A stretch of DNA of 64,000 bases from Thozetella sp. PMI_491 (GCA_021432635.1 MU270058.1:248001-312000); one strand, 5' to 3'; counted from the first letter of the stretch, positions 1 to 12,852 are shown. A program made the numbers and translations. The notes: generated by a model from the letters alone, not told the origin.

Positions 1-999
1 ATGCAGAGACGGCAGGTTGGGACTTAGCAAGCAAGCGTTCCCGCACCGGAAAGCAAAATGCGGTAATCATGGTATGCCACGGACGCCGGCTCCTGGGCTT
101 ACCTGGGATTGGATGCCTGCCCTTTTCGGGTACGCGGGGGCGCCGCTTGTTGGTTCGTCGGCGTTTTGGGTCTTGTCTGGGTCAGTGGCGGCCGCCCCAC
201 CGACAAATACAATGCTTGACAATCAAGCCAAGTTTGCTGGGCCACCCGCTCTGGCATTTTTTATTGGGCGGGGCTTAGGTTAGCACTTCTTACCTAAGTA
301 CGGCGCTCCACGGAGCTCCATTTTTTGCGATTGGGACCCACTGCGCACCACCGCCGAGGGAACTACTGCGGGACCACTGCATTGCGGAACAAGGTTATCG
401 GGGCTATTAGCGTAATACAACGCTCTAGAGGTACATAACTCTGTACCCAGGTTTAAAGGTAGGTCCAGTACCTAGCGCGAGCGAGCCAATCCTCCGAAGC
501 CCTGGGCGCTACGAGCCCTAACAACAGGAGAGCCCCCCCACCACCCGCACCTCAGCCCCGTTCACTTGGGCTTGGCTTTGGGTTCTAAAGCTACAGCTAG
601 GTAGTACAGAGTGGCGTGCGCGCGCTTCCCGTCGACCCATGGGTAGGAGTTGGCAGAATCCCTGTACGACGTTGAGCCTTGCCGGCCGGTTCAGGAAGGC
701 CATAAACATCAACTCGCAAATGCCTGGGCGGATCTGCGGCACAGAGTGCCCGCGTGACACCGTAGCCAAGGGCGAAGGGACGGAGCCCAGGCATCTAGCA
801 TGCAATTCGCTCTAAATTGGTATCTGCACAGGCACGCCGGCGATGCTGGGAAAATGCAACACGTCGGATCCCATGTCCCCTTGCACCCCTTCGCCAGACC
901 TGCGCTGCAACCCGGATTCCCTAACGCCGTCCGGTCCGCAAAAAGAACTCCATCCCCAGCAGCCCCCAAATTCCATCCTCGCCAGCCGCAATCTCTTGC
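1..999. other. gene-free stretch
   Basis: I see no gene here. The open frames are short, overlap each other on both strands and match no family I know. The right edge is the 3' flank of the RNPS1-like gene that ends at 1000 on the minus strand. Confidence 0.5.
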
Positions 1000-2441
1000 T
1001 CATCTGCGGGAGAACTCTCTGCTGCGGCTCCTACTGCGCCGGCGCCCGTCGTAGCTTCCGTAACTGTCGCGGCTCGGGCTGCGCCGCCGTCGCTCGCGGG
1101 CGTCGGGGTCATGGGGGCGTCGGTCGCGCGCTTCTGGGCCATCGAAGCGCCTGTAGCCGCCGCCGCGGCCACGCCCCGGCCTGCGTGGAGGGCTGCGCGA
1201 GCGGGACCTGGATGAGTAGGATCGGGACCTACGTCGATAGCGTCCCTCAGCCGGCGAGCCTGGAGACCGTGACCGAGAAGGTGACCGAGATCGCGATCGA
1301 GAGAGGGACCGCGGTCGATAGTTGTCTGGCCGGTGGCCTGCGCGACCGGCGTGGGAGGGCGGTGCAGGAGGGACGGGGGACCGCCGAGGCTGCCCGCCGT
1401 TGGCTGCACGCCCGCCGCGGAAGGAGCGGAAGCCAGGCGCCCCAGGTCGCACGAAACCAGATCGTGGACCGTGGCCCTGGCCCTGGCGATGCCTAGGTGG
1501 GGGTCCTGGAAAGTCGTTGCTGCCACGCCGCGCTGGGGGGGGAGGCGACGGGGAGGCTCGCGCCTGAGGTGCTACGATGGAGACATTGACGGTAGCTCCG
1601 TCGAGCTGCGCTTCGTGCATGTGCTTAACTGCATCACGTGCGTCGGCCTCGTCGTAGTATACAATATAGGCTGAGCCGCGATTGTGGCCGACTGCAAATT
1701 GCCTCCTGTCAGAATCTGCCTCGTAATTCCCAAAGCCGCGTGGGGAAACGAAGAGAATGCAATGCCACCCAACCCCCCCTCAAAGGGAGAGGGGAGTGCG
1801 AAGAGGGATGCTGCAGGGCGCAGGGAGGAAAGGAGTGAAAAGAGGTGGAGATGCGGAATCCTTACACTGTCTGTTGACGGGCAAGTCGAGGGCTTCGATA
1901 TCACCATACACACCAAAGATCTCGCGGAGGTTGTCTTCCCGAACATTCTTGGTCAGGCGCTCAATGACGATCTAGAAAGAGGTGGTGTCAGTGTCAGCCG
2001 GTCCTTCTCTACACCGAGGTTCAGTCCTCCAACACGAGGTCGGCGCTGGCTCACCTTTGTGCTCCGTACAGGGCTCTCGCTGCGCGAGTATGCGCTCCGG
2101 CTCCTGGATCTGCTTCGGGTCCTGCTCCTGCTAAGGCGGCTTCTGCTCCGGGTCCTGCTCCTCTCCCGTCCACGGCTGCGACTCTCGGCTCGGCTGCGGC
2201 TTCTGCTCTCCCTCGCGAAGCTTCGGTCGTCGTCGCGATAGCGATCGTTTCTGCGGCGCGACTCTAGCGGCGGCGAGCCCCGAGAGTAGCTACAGCTCCT
2301 GCGGGCGCCGTGACTGCTGTGCCGCGACCGTCGTTCTGGCGATGGCGTGGCCGAGATGTCGGATCTGGGCTTCTGCGATGGGCTGGGCTGTGCCGCCGAG
2401 CTGGGTCGGTCGCGATCTGGCGATGGCGAACGAGAAGGCAT
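1000..2441 (-). CDS. RNPS1-like SR-rich RNA-binding protein
   Basis: Three exons (2441-2055, 1971-1866, 1691-1000) join in frame to 394 residues; donors are GTGAGC and GTAAGG. Residues 1-129 are Arg/Ser-rich with many SR dipeptides. A single RRM follows at about 130-206, opening IVIERLTKNVREDN and carrying an RNP1-like GSAYIVYYDE. A Gly/Pro stretch and a second RS tail ending SREFSRR complete it. The RS-RRM-RS layout is that of RNPS1, a nuclear splicing activator and exon-junction-complex-associated protein; that role is inferred from the family. The ATG at 2441 is the first in the open frame and starts directly in the RS region. Other single-RRM SR proteins are the main alternative, but the RRM sequence fits RNPS1 best. 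Confidence 0.85.
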
Positions 2442-4142
2442 GTTGCACGACAGCAGTCGTCTATCGTGCCGGTCGGGTAGCGCTCATTGGAGGCCCGGTG
2501 AAGGTGAGACGTCTCGACTCGGGAAGGCCGCCGTTCGCGATACGCGTCCGCCACGCAAAAGATCTCGATGGTCGCCTCTGGCTACCTACGTTGGAAAGAG
2601 CTCCAAAGCTGGGCGCAAGCATTGGCTGCAAGTCGCAGAAGCTTAGCGCGTCCTAGCACGTGACTCAATGCGTTAAGCCCCACCCCATCCTCCCTGGTCT
2701 GACCTTCCGGACGGGTTTGATTGGGCTAGAAATTTGTCGTGCTCCACCGGAGCTCAGGACCCACCATGTTTTTTGCCCCCGGCGGCCGGGCAGCTGTCGT
2801 AGGTCGATTTCGTCATCTTGACACGGCCCTGGGTGACTCCTGGCACGGCACAGCAGAGGTTGCATAGGTGGCATATGCTCTACTTTCCCAACCTGGTAGC
2901 CCGCCGGTTTGTGCCTCGTTTTTTCCGGATTACCGTCGCCGTGCCACACCTATCAAGCCCGGTTTCTGTCTCTCCCCGCCGTCGTATCTGCACGCTAAGA
3001 GCGGCGATACGAGGAGACCAAACAACGCAGCAGCCAGTCCGGAGGCGGTAGAAGACGTTGCGAACCTCGGGACTCGATCCGAGGCTCGGAAGGCCTCTCT
3101 CCGAAGTTGGTCGACTCATGCACAGCTCACCACGTAAACACAGGAGGGTGGCGCGGTACCTTACGGAGATGTAGGGTCCCTGGGTCCCTCGGGAATCGAA
3201 CGCAAAGTGTTGGCCTACCACGCAAGCTCATCCTCCCCTCCTCCCCCTTCCCCTGACTCACGGTGGTTCCTGCGTCTCCGCAGCATCTACGACGTTCCAT
3301 AATCTCTGACCGAAGGGCGGGCTCACCGATTGCTGGGTATTGTCATTTTCTGGAGACACCCCTCTCCTCGCTCGCTTCTTCCGTCTTCCACCGCACTCAT
3401 CTTTCCTAGCAGTCAGATTCTCAGCTCCGCTGGGAGGCTCTGCTCGAGTCTGATCTCACTGCAAAAGGCCCGCGCTTGAGCTCGACATGGTGCGATTCGC
3501 TCAGCCCTCGTCGGGGCACGAGGGGATTTCGGCGCCGAGTGGTTTGGTTGCGGTCTTTTGCTACTTCCGGCGCTGAGGCCTCGGGGTGAGAAAGTGATGT
3601 CAGTCGACATAACAAAGTCCTTCCTCGCACGTGACCTGAACCGTCTGGTCGCCCTAGGCACGCGATGTGGTCATCTCCTAGATTTCATCCGCAGCCATGC
3701 CATCACTTCGGTGCAACGAGGATGTACAATGGCATAATGTAGACACCAGGAATGGCTACGGTGATGGCACTCTCTTATCAAGGGTCTATACCCATTGGCT
3801 CGGTTCAGGGTCCAGCGCACTGGCGCCACAGAGCCGGCATGCCATTGGCCAGCGGGGATGCATCCAGGGTCTAAGTGCTTCCCAGTTTGACGTCACGCCG
3901 CCGATCACCAGCGAACACCATCAAAATCCGGTTTGCCAAGGGTAAGTTCGACATCTTGAAGCCATGAGGGGTAGCGGCCGCCTTGGCGGTCAAATAGGGG
4001 CCCAATCTCTCAAAAATGCCTCCCTCCGAGTTCCACCTCTTGTCTTCGTAGTGATCGTCCTCAGAAACCCGACTAAGTGATACCAAGACTCCCCTGCCTT
4101 GAAGGCCAAACCTGATAGCGCAAGCCCACCTCCATTGCCAAC
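2442..4142. other. intergenic region, no gene seen
   Basis: No convincing coding sequence. Two T-arm-like motifs (near 3063 and 3190 on the minus strand) resemble tRNA fragments, but neither sits in a foldable tRNA. The stretch presumably holds the promoter of the RNPS1-like gene on the left and of the coiled-coil gene on the right. Confidence 0.4.
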
Positions 4143-4719
4143 ATGCCTTTCTTCTCACGCAACACCGAGCCCGTCGAAGAGCCCGCTCCGGCTGTGGTCG
4201 AAGAGCCCCCCAAGAAGCACCATGGACTCTTTGGCAGCCGGAACCGCTCGCCCTCTCCTACCCCGTCGGCTCGCACCGATGCCACCCGCAGCAGCCGGTT
4301 CACCTCCACTACCTACCACACATCCCCTGAGCGCGATGGCCACAGCGGCGGGCTCTTCCGACGCTCCACCGACGCCAGCTCCGGCCGACGCAGCCTGTTG
4401 CACCGCTCCTTCGGCAACGGCAACGCGGAGCTAGACCCCAGCATCGTGCACGCCCGCGAGCGCGTGATGAGTGCCGAGGCCGCTGAACGTGATGCCGACC
4501 ATGCCCTGATGGCCGCTCGCGAGAGCGTCCGCGAGGCGCGGGAGCACGTCAAGAAGCTCGAGCTCGAGGCCAAGGAGGAGGCCCGCCGGGCTAAGATCAA
4601 GGCATACCACGCACGGGAAGTTTCGAAGCGTGGCAAGCAGCTTGGCCGTACGTTCCCCTCAGAGCCACCCACATCGCGCACGCGCTCGAAGCTAATCGTG
4701 AACAGGTCATGATATCTAA
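4143..4719 (+). CDS. small conserved-looking coiled-coil protein
   Basis: Exon 1 is 4143-4647. An intron 4648-4705 (donor GTACGT, branch GCTAATC, acceptor ACAG) joins it to a 14-base last exon, giving 172 residues ending GKQLGRHDI. Without splicing the frame would run only to a stop inside the exon 2 region, at 4710-4712. Residues 1-95 are low-complexity and Ser/Arg/Pro-rich, with a Pro/Glu-rich start after MPFFSRN. Residues about 100-165 are rich in Ala, Glu, Arg and Lys with heptad-like spacing, predicting one long helix or coiled coil. There is no signal peptide or membrane segment. I recognise the layout as that of an uncharacterised fungal family but assign no function. Confidence 0.75.
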
Positions 4720-7132
4720 TCTCTAAACGGCAACCACCCGCTGGCAACCACTTGATACCAATTTCCTTTGTTCATCTTGCCCAAAACACGAGACATTGAG
4801 ATTTGTACGATCTGAGCATGGAGTATGTTAGTGATTTAGCGAGAATTACCGGGATGGAGCTACAGGCTGGCTTGCTTTCCTTCCATGTAGCATTATACCT
4901 CGCGCGCTAGACAAGACCGAATACACGAACCTTGTTTTCTCTTGGTAATCCCAGGTTATTGCCTGCTGAGGTTACACAACACTACGTATGCGTGCCAAGA
5001 CTATCTTGCTGACCTTGCGAGTGAGCGTCAAATGTGGCGCTCGGGGATAAGAGACTATCGCCCGAGCATCGTGATGAGGTATAGGGGGCCTCAATCGTAC
5101 TCCACAGCCGACAGTGCGTGGGTGGTAAGCAAGGTCGGGAGGAATCTAGACCCATGACCCCGGGTCAAAAAGATACAAACAGCCACGCGATGGTCATTAT
5201 CGCTTCGGGGCATCTGCCATTCGCACTTCCAGCGCCACTTCTCGGTCTGGGAAGTTTGGCCGAGTTGGGGAGACACCCCTCATCTCGATCATCAGGTCAC
5301 TAGATGTCCGGCATGCCGACACGCCTAGTCCTCGTGACAGAATGACGGACGGGTAGATTCGGTTCTTGACTGCGTCGTAATCGAGCGTGTCGATGGGATC
5401 TTAACATATGCAATGCTGTCGATCTTCAAGGCTGGATATTCCCCGTTTAAGTAATCAGGCAGCCTAGTGCGAAGGTGCGAGTTGCGCAAGGGGAGCGGTA
5501 AGACGTCAAGCTGTCTAGCATCCCGCAGCGGGTGTTAAAGATGATCTTCCACCGCTCTCGCAGGTGCTTCGGACTGAAACATCGAGCTAGACGCGGAAGC
5601 TGCCACGAGTCTTACATGACAAGGATCCAATCGCTGGTTGAGACAAAGAATGGGAGTCACATTTCTAAGGAGTACCCCCACCGAGGAATGCAATTGCGTC
5701 AAGGAGCTCCAACGGAGCCGGGGCGGGAACCACATAATTACCTCAGACAACGACACTCAGCGCCAGCGACTGACCGAGGAACAGAGGGGCTACACCCCGC
5801 TAGGGAGAATAAACGAGAGGACCAGTAAGTACGGCCGTAAGCCTTGGGGATAATGAGCCTCAACATGGAGCCCTAGTAGATGAGGTCAGCCAAAGCGCCA
5901 AAGGGGAAATGCCACGAGTGCATTGTCGTATGAGGCTTTCGAGGCTGCAAGACCTAGCCAGGGCCGCTCTGCCACCTCAAAGACAACATCTCAGCCCTAA
6001 CCCAAACCCCTGCAAAATGTCAACTCGATCGTGAAACATGCACCACCATAGAGACTCACTTTTTGTTTTACCAGCGTGGGGGTGGGCTCGCGTTAGCCCC
6101 AACCAAAAGTACTGGTGCCTGCTTGCTGCTCCTGGCGCTCGGTGGAATATGAGGGCTGATCGCAAAGAGCGTGCTGTCGATGAAGAGGCTGGGACGCGGC
6201 GGATCGCCTCCGCAAGCCATGCTGGCCAAGTTTACATGCTCCTAACGCCCTAGAAAGGGGGGCGGGATCCAGGCAGGGGAATGCGGTCAGCAGGATCGCC
6301 AACGGGGATGGGGGCCGCTCAGGGCTGTTGGATGCAGGTGTCGATCTCTTAATCTCTCTCCGCTGATCGCCCGGAGCCTGGGATGCAGGCCCCCGTTTGC
6401 TGACCCGGGTCGATACCGATCTTTCGGAGCCTGCAAGGGACGCGATCGAGTGAGACACGACCCTCGGACAAGACATTGAGTGAGGTGAACAAGAATAGGC
6501 TTAGGAAGTAAAAAGTAAAGTAAAGTCGTAGGGAAGGGCAAGGGCAGAACGTGGCGCCTGGCCGTTGCCATGGGAGTGATGCCACTGTCTCTCGGCAGGA
6601 TGGAGCGAGGGCCGGCCGGAGCGGCGCGGTCGGGTTGGCGACATTTGGAGGGTCTTTGGCCTCCGTGGGCCGTGCCTTCCCCGTCTCGCCGTCTCCATAC
6701 CTTCCTGCTAAGTTCTTGTTACCTACTACTACATTCAGTAGTCAGTCTAGCTGGTCATCATTCCTCGGGACGGGCCCCCTACCCGACGAGGATCAAAGCC
6801 AGGTGCCAACTCCATGTCGTCTATTACAATCTTACCCTGACTCGGGCACTGCCCGCTCCTCCACTGTCTATCACATACGCTCCTTGTAGATCTCGCTCAT
6901 TCTTACTCTTGCCCTCTCGCTCCTGCTTGCGGTTGTTTCTTTTCCCCTCTGTTTCATTCTCTCTTGCTTGGTGCCGACATGTAATCACCCGTAGGTGGTA
7001 TCCGCTCTTTGTACTGACACTCTTTGATCGCCGGCCGTTTGGCGGAAGACGAGCCTCTTTTCTTGGCCTGGTTACCATTGCCGTAGCTGCAACTCACTCT
7101 TGCTCGATCGTTTCAACACGTCTGGCTGCGAG
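4720..7132. other. intergenic region upstream of the glucanase
   Basis: About 2.4 kb without a recognisable gene; the open frames are short and mutually overlapping. The last 400 bases before 7133 are rich in CT runs, as in promoters and leaders of filamentous fungi, and probably contain the glucanase promoter. Confidence 0.4.
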
Positions 7133-9775
7133 ATGAGGACCTTGGGGTTGCTACTCGCGGCGGCGTCGGCCGCCCACGCCGCATTTTGGATGGAAGGTGT
7201 CCCGCACCGGGGGAAGGCCTCGTTCAACCCAGACACGTCTTACCAAGTGTTCCGGAACGTCAAGGACTTTGGCGCGAAGGGAGATGGGGGTATGTCAATC
7301 CCACGCCGGGCAACCTCCAGCCTAGCTTCATGAGATGCTGACCTGACTTGCTCAGAGACGGACGATACGGACGCCATAAACTTGGCTATCAGCACAGGGA
7401 GCCGCTGCGGAGGAAACACGACCTGCGCAGGATCAACCACCACGCCGGCGGTTGTCTACTTCCCCGCGGGAACCTATCTCATCAGCAGTTCGCTGATAGA
7501 CTACTATTACACCCAGCTCATCGGTGACCCGACTGATTTGCCGGTCCTCAAAGGCTCGTCGACGTTCAACACAAGCCTCGGGATAGGTCTAATTGATAGC
7601 AATCCGTATGGGTATGGGCCCGATGGAGGTGCGTACTCGTAGGAGAGGTGTCTAGGGGTGGCCCGACTGTCTTGCTTCTCGGGAGCCATGAAGTGCTTTC
7701 GCTAACGCTCACTTGCAGCGAAGAGATTCCAGGCCACCAATGTTTTCTTTACACAGGTCCGGAACTTGGTGTTCGACCTGACGGAGGTCAATGGCACAGC
7801 ATTTGGAATCCACTGGCCGTCTTCGCAGGCAACCTCGATCCAGAACTGCGTCTTCAAGATGTCCAAAGGGCCACAGTATGAGCACACCGGTATCTTCATA
7901 GAGGAAGGGAGTGGCGGCTTCATGAGCGATCTGGTCTTTTTGGGAGGAAAGTATGGCGCACAGTTCGGGAACCAACAGTATACAATGCGCAACCTGACGT
8001 TTGACGGTTCGGATACGGCCATCTGGCAGCTGTGGGACTGGGGTTGGACCTACAAGTCACTCACCATCAAGAATTGCGATGTGGGCATCAACATGACGGC
8101 TGCTCTTGTTGGCTCTGTATCTGTGTTGGACAGCAGCTTCACGAATGTCAACAAGGCTATTCTCACGGGCCGCAAGCCGACCAATAGCACCGGGCAAGGA
8201 TCTTTAGTGATCGAAAACGTCCACTACTCCGGCGTGGGAACGGTGCTAGAGGGACCAGGAGGAGTTGCCCTCCTGGCCGGGCAAGAAGCCGGCAGCAAGC
8301 CGGACATGGGATATGCAATGGTGATGGTCTTTCCTACCATCCATGAGCTTCAGCGATCGCTAACAAAGTTGCAGGGCAAAGTATATACCCCTTACGGGCC
8401 GAACCCGCCTTTCAACGGGGCGGACCCGAACAGCTTTCCCAGACCTCACAGGCTACTAGACGGCAACGGCAAGATCTATGAGCGCTCAAAGCCACAATAC
8501 GAATCGACCCCAGCGTGGTTGTTCCTATCGGCACGCGATTTTGGAGCCCACGGGGATGGTGTACATGATGATACTGACGCCTTGAATTCCCTCTTTCGTT
8601 CGGCATCAAAGCGCTATGCCAGCGGAGTCGTTGCCTTCTTGGATGCGGGATACTACAAGGTGCTCGATACAATCTACGTCCCGCCTAATATCCGTGTCGT
8701 CGGTGAGGGACTCGCAGCGGTGATCCTAGGGGCCGGACCAAAATTCGCCGATATCGAATCCCCCTACCCTGTTATGAAGATTGGGGAGCCCGGGTGTGTA
8801 GGGTATGTCGAAATGAGCGACCTCATCGTCTCAACCCAAGGCGCCACCGCCGGCGCCGTGCTCATCGAGTATAACCTGGACACTTCGAGAAAGAACTCGA
8901 CGGGCCCTTCCGGTCTGTGGGACGTCCATGTCCGCGTTGGTGGCTTCGCTGGTTCGGATCTGCAAGTTGCCCAATGCGAAAAGACCCCAGATCAAGCCGG
9001 CCTGGTCCGACCAGAGTGCATAGCGGGATATCTCAGTATGCATGTGACCAAGTCAGCCCGCAACCTCTATATGGAGAACAACTGGATCTGGGTAGCGGAC
9101 CATGACATCGAGAACATCAACAGCACGCAGATCAGTGTGTTTGTCGGGCGTGGCCTGCTCATCGACTCGACCGCCGGAGGCATCTGGTTGGTCGGCACCG
9201 CGGTGGAGCACCATACCCTCTACCAGTATCAGCTGGTGCAGACGCGTGACGTATGGATGGGCCAAATCCAGACTGAGACGCCGTACTACCAGCCAAGTCC
9301 CCCGGCGCCGTATCCGTTCGTCAAGATGGACGAGGCACGCTGGGATCCTGACTTTGCGTACGACTGCAAAGGCGGCCACAAGTTCGGCAACGGCACGTTT
9401 AGCAACATCACGACACTGCCGGGGAGCCCGCCTTGCGAGATGGCTTGGGGGCTGCGTATCCTCGGGTCCCAAAACGTCGTCGTGTTCGGCGGTGGTTTGT
9501 ACAGCTTCTTCAACAACTACAATACGAGCTGCTCGACTTTCGCCGCCGGCGAGGAGTGCCAGGCTCGCATATTTACGGTGCAGCCCACGCTGCCTCACTA
9601 CCGTCCCGGATGGAACGACACGGCGGGCGCCAACACTACGCTCGACAACATCGTGGCATACAACCTCAACACTGTCGGCACGGTGGCAATGGCGACTCGT
9701 CAGGGCGTGGACGTGGCGCTTTGGAGCGACAACTACGCGACGTTTGCGAGCACCATTGCAATCTTCAGATACTAG
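7133..9775 (+). CDS. secreted GH55 beta-1,3-glucanase
   Basis: Exons 7133-7289, 7356-7628 and 7719-9775 join in frame (828 residues). A further 54-base stretch, 8321-8374, has donor GTGATG, branch CGCTAAC and acceptor GCAG. Removing it joins the family-like text DMGYAMGKVYTPYG, so the mature product is probably 810 residues. The start MRTLGLLLAAASAAHA is a signal peptide. Two pectate-lyase-like beta-helix halves follow, each opening with a DFGAKGDG/DFGAHGDG motif (from about residues 45 and 455), as in GH55. The family hydrolyses beta-1,3-glucan outside the cell or in the wall, for nutrition, wall turnover or attack on other fungi. Many N-glycosylation sites (NTT, NGT, NST) fit secretion. Length matches the family. 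Confidence 0.93.
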
Positions 9776-12070
9776 AAGCGTCTGGGGATGGCCACGAGTG
9801 GCTCCACGACCACGACAGAATGTGTTTCGGGTTTTTAGAAGAGGCTCCAGCTCGGGCTTTGGGGTTCCTAGACATGGGTATGACGTGCCCACGTCAGTAA
9901 GCAAGGAGTTTTGGCTCCAAGATGTATTACGGCGCCTGCCCCTGAAGTGTACACAGACTAGATATTTGTACTTGGTACCCTAGATGAAATTGATGATGTT
10001 TTGTTTTGTTGACACCGCAGTATACTTCTTTCTGAGCTGTGTTCAGGCTTGCTCTGTAGGATCTGGTCGCAGGCGAAAGGTATGCAATGAAGCAGTACAA
10101 AATGGTCACTTGATAGCGACAAGTGCTACGTGATACGAACTATAGGACCTATACTTGAAGGAACCCAGTCTCAGCTTTATTTGACACTCTGTACGTCTCA
10201 AATACGGCCGTTCGGTTCAACCCAGGCCGTGATCTGCAGGCCACCACATGTCGGGAGATCAGCGGTTGGGATAGATGAATCGAAACCGGCTGGGTGATCT
10301 GCGCTTTGCACCACTTGACCGGGTAAGTCAAAAGCTCGCAACTTGGCGCACGAGCCTGACTATAGTGAGCGAGACACCTAGAAACCAGAACCAACCAAGG
10401 TATACCAAATGGATATGTTGGCCAAGGGAATACAAACATGGGACGCCTGGGGATCGAGCCCTCCTCTCGTGGAAGCGTCCACGCTGTGTCCTGGCGATTG
10501 TCGGCTGCAAAGAGCCGGAGATGGAGCCTGGCGGCAGAAGACATAGCGGCACGGCGACGGCTGCCAACGCGGAGACTATGACACAGGGGGAGGGGCGGCA
10601 CACCGGTCTTTAATCAACCCTCCGGATTGTAATTACGTTAGTCTGATGGCAGATGGGAGAGGCGTTCGGTCTACGCCTGGCACGCCACTGACTGAGGGAC
10701 AGCGTGCACCGCCGGTTCGCGTGTGCCATGCAAGCACTTTAAGGGCGAGTCAGCCACACAAGGCAATTCGTCCGTGACCAGGGAGCCACATGGGGGGTTT
10801 ATCGATAGCGTCTAGTTTAGTGGCAGGGCGAGACTTCGGGGCAATCTCTAAGGTAGCTTCGCGCAAATCACGCGGCGGAGCGACTATACTAGATAGGAAT
10901 CGGTACCACAACTGTCATCGGTGCGTGGCTGTCCCCGGCAGATTAACTTGTCTCGCACACCAAATGGCCTCTCCGAGGCCTGGGTGCATTCGACACCATC
11001 ACACGTGCAAGTAAAATTGGGAGGCTTGAGTAAAAAAGACAAAGCTGTCAGGATTGATATCGAATCAGCTACCAAAAGAATGCTGCTACCTAGCTCCGCT
11101 CATCTCCTAGCGCCTCCCCCATCGGTAAACAGGCGTCCTCCTAATACATATCCAAGCATAGTGCGATAGTTTAATAGGTATAAGAACAAAAAATACTACC
11201 AAATGATGCAAATGTCCGAGCAAAGTGGATCAGTAGATCCAAGCGAGTCCAGCCAGCAAAGCCGTTGCAGCACACCCATCCGGGCCCAAGTAAGGGGGGC
11301 TTGGAGTCCAACTCGACAAGATATGGACAGAGAAGTCGATGGTGTGGGGTATCATGCTGCGAGGTCGACCGCATGCGGCGAAAAAGGTGAGGGTATCGGT
11401 TCTGGGACCGGGCGGGTGTGCAAGGCGCTGGAGAACGAAAGAAAACATTATGTTGTGAAAGAATGGCAAAGCGGGATGTCGATAAAAAAAGCGGATCCCG
11501 GGGTATGGAAGAAAAACGGCGAGGAGGGCGTCCCCTTCCTCACCGCGGTTGATGCGTATCCGCCCATTCAAACTCCCCGTGACTGAATGCGTTTGAACAA
11601 TGATATCAAGAACTTTTTGGTGTGGCTCGCCGAAAGATGAGAGCCACCGAGTCCGATTTCCCCCCCTAAGTGGCGCGATGCAAGCATCGCAGAAAGTTGT
11701 CGTTGCGCGGGATCGCGAAGTTATGTAATCAAGTCGTGTAAGTGTGTAGCTTCGTTCCTCGTTCGTTCAAAACTCATCCAAGATCTGGGCGCATGCGCTG
11801 CACCGCGAAGAGAGCTGGCGCACCACGAGATCGAGGGCTGGCGAAGTATGACAAAGGAAAGAGTTGGGTCGATGCATGCATCGAAGGAGTTCGGAGTTTT
11901 GACAGTTGATGGCTGGACGTGTCGTCCATAGGTGATCCACATCGTCCCTTCCATCGTCCTCCCATCGCTGCGACCTGCCATCCGAAGTAGCAGGCCTGTC
12001 CCGGAGCGTCCCCTTCTTCCGGCATAAGCCAAGAGGCGGGCGCGCTCGGGTTGAAGTCGCCGAGAGCGAC
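9776..12070. other. intergenic region, no gene seen
   Basis: 2.3 kb between the convergent 3' ends of the glucanase and the GPI-protein gene. Open frames of up to 150 codons (for example 10149-10601 minus) have no recognisable domain and no splice-supported extension. Confidence 0.4.
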
Positions 12071-12403
12071 TTAAAGCAGCCAGGCCACGACAGCACCGCC
12101 GATGGCCACGACGGCCATGTTTGCGGGGCCCACGAGAGCGCCTCCGTTGAGCTTGACGCTGGGGCTCGCGGTCGTCGACGCAGTCGTCGTGCTGGCCGGG
12201 GCGCGTAGGGTGGTGCTGGCGCCGGAGCCGGTGGGGTTGTACAGGCTGGTGGCGTTGGCAGAGAAGGTAGTGCTCGCCACGCGCTTGAGGGTGATGGTCT
12301 GGGTGAGCGTCATGGTGGTGGTGCAGGTGGTGGTGGTGGTGGGCTCCTCAGCCAGCGCCACGAGGGGCAGAAGGAGGGCGGTGGCTATCGTCGCGAGATG
12401 CAT
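12071..12403 (-). CDS. small Thr-rich GPI-anchored cell-wall protein
   Basis: A single exon of 110 residues from the ATG at 12403. The frame is open 22 codons further upstream, but only this Met begins with a signal peptide (MHLATIATALLLPLVALA). The middle is Thr/Ser-rich, with the string TTTTTCTTTMTLTQT, one NAT glycosylation site and a single Cys. The C-terminus has a small-residue omega-site region (LNGGALVGPAN) followed by a hydrophobic tail ending VVAWLL. That is the layout of small fungal GPI-anchored wall or membrane proteins, destined for the cell surface. No enzyme domain is present. Such proteins diverge fast, so I give no gene name. Confidence 0.82.
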   Translation of the reverse strand: MHLATIATALLLPLVALAEEPTTTTTCTTTMTLTQTITLKRVASTTFSANATSLYNPTGSGASTTLRAPASTTTASTTASPSVKLNGGALVGPANMAVVAIGGAVVAWLL

Positions 12404-12816
12404 GGTGTAGATGCTTTCCTGGTCGAGCGGCGGGAATCCACGTTGAAGATGGAGCGGAAGAGATATCAAGGGTAGCTGTCAAAGCTGGGGATGCGGTGTG
12501 AAGAAGATCGCGTAGCCTCCGGTTGAGTCCAACTCTTTGCGCTTATGGCGTATGTTGTGGGTAATCGAGCGGTAAGCGCCGAAGCGGTGTGTGGGCGAGA
12601 TGTTTGTTGTGAATGTTTTGGTTTGCGTAGCAGACGTATTTGAGTGAAGGAATGACAGACTGAATACTTCGAGTATTCAAGGTCGGGTGAGAATCTCAAA
12701 CAGCGGTGCTGGTGCTAGACTTTGCCAACGAAGTCTGTGGGTGAGAGGGTTGAGGGAGGGTGGGTGTATGTAAGTGCACGAGAGCAACAGGGAGGGAAGG
12801 GGAAGCCCACGATAAT

Positions 12817-12818
<2 letters not shown>

Positions 12819-12849
<31 letters not shown>
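12819..12849. repeat. 31-base G homopolymer
   Basis: An uninterrupted run of 31 G on the plus strand, in the 5' flank of the GPI-protein gene. Such a run can fold as a G-quadruplex. Its recorded length is unlikely to be exact. Confidence 0.9.

Positions 12850-12852
<3 letters not shown>

Noticed and set aside
3040-3230. Two tRNA T-arm-like motifs (GTTCGATTCCCG and GGATCGAGTCCC on the minus strand)
   Set aside because: Neither has a matching acceptor stem, D-arm and anticodon arm at the right spacing; at best decayed fragments.
10430-10490. GGACGC/GCGTCC pairing with a TCGATCC motif suggesting a tRNA on the minus strand
   Set aside because: Only about 42 bases lie between the stems and no anticodon or D-arm can be drawn.
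10149-10601. 150-codon minus-strand open frame
   Set aside because: No recognisable motif, and no family-like segments or introns extending it.
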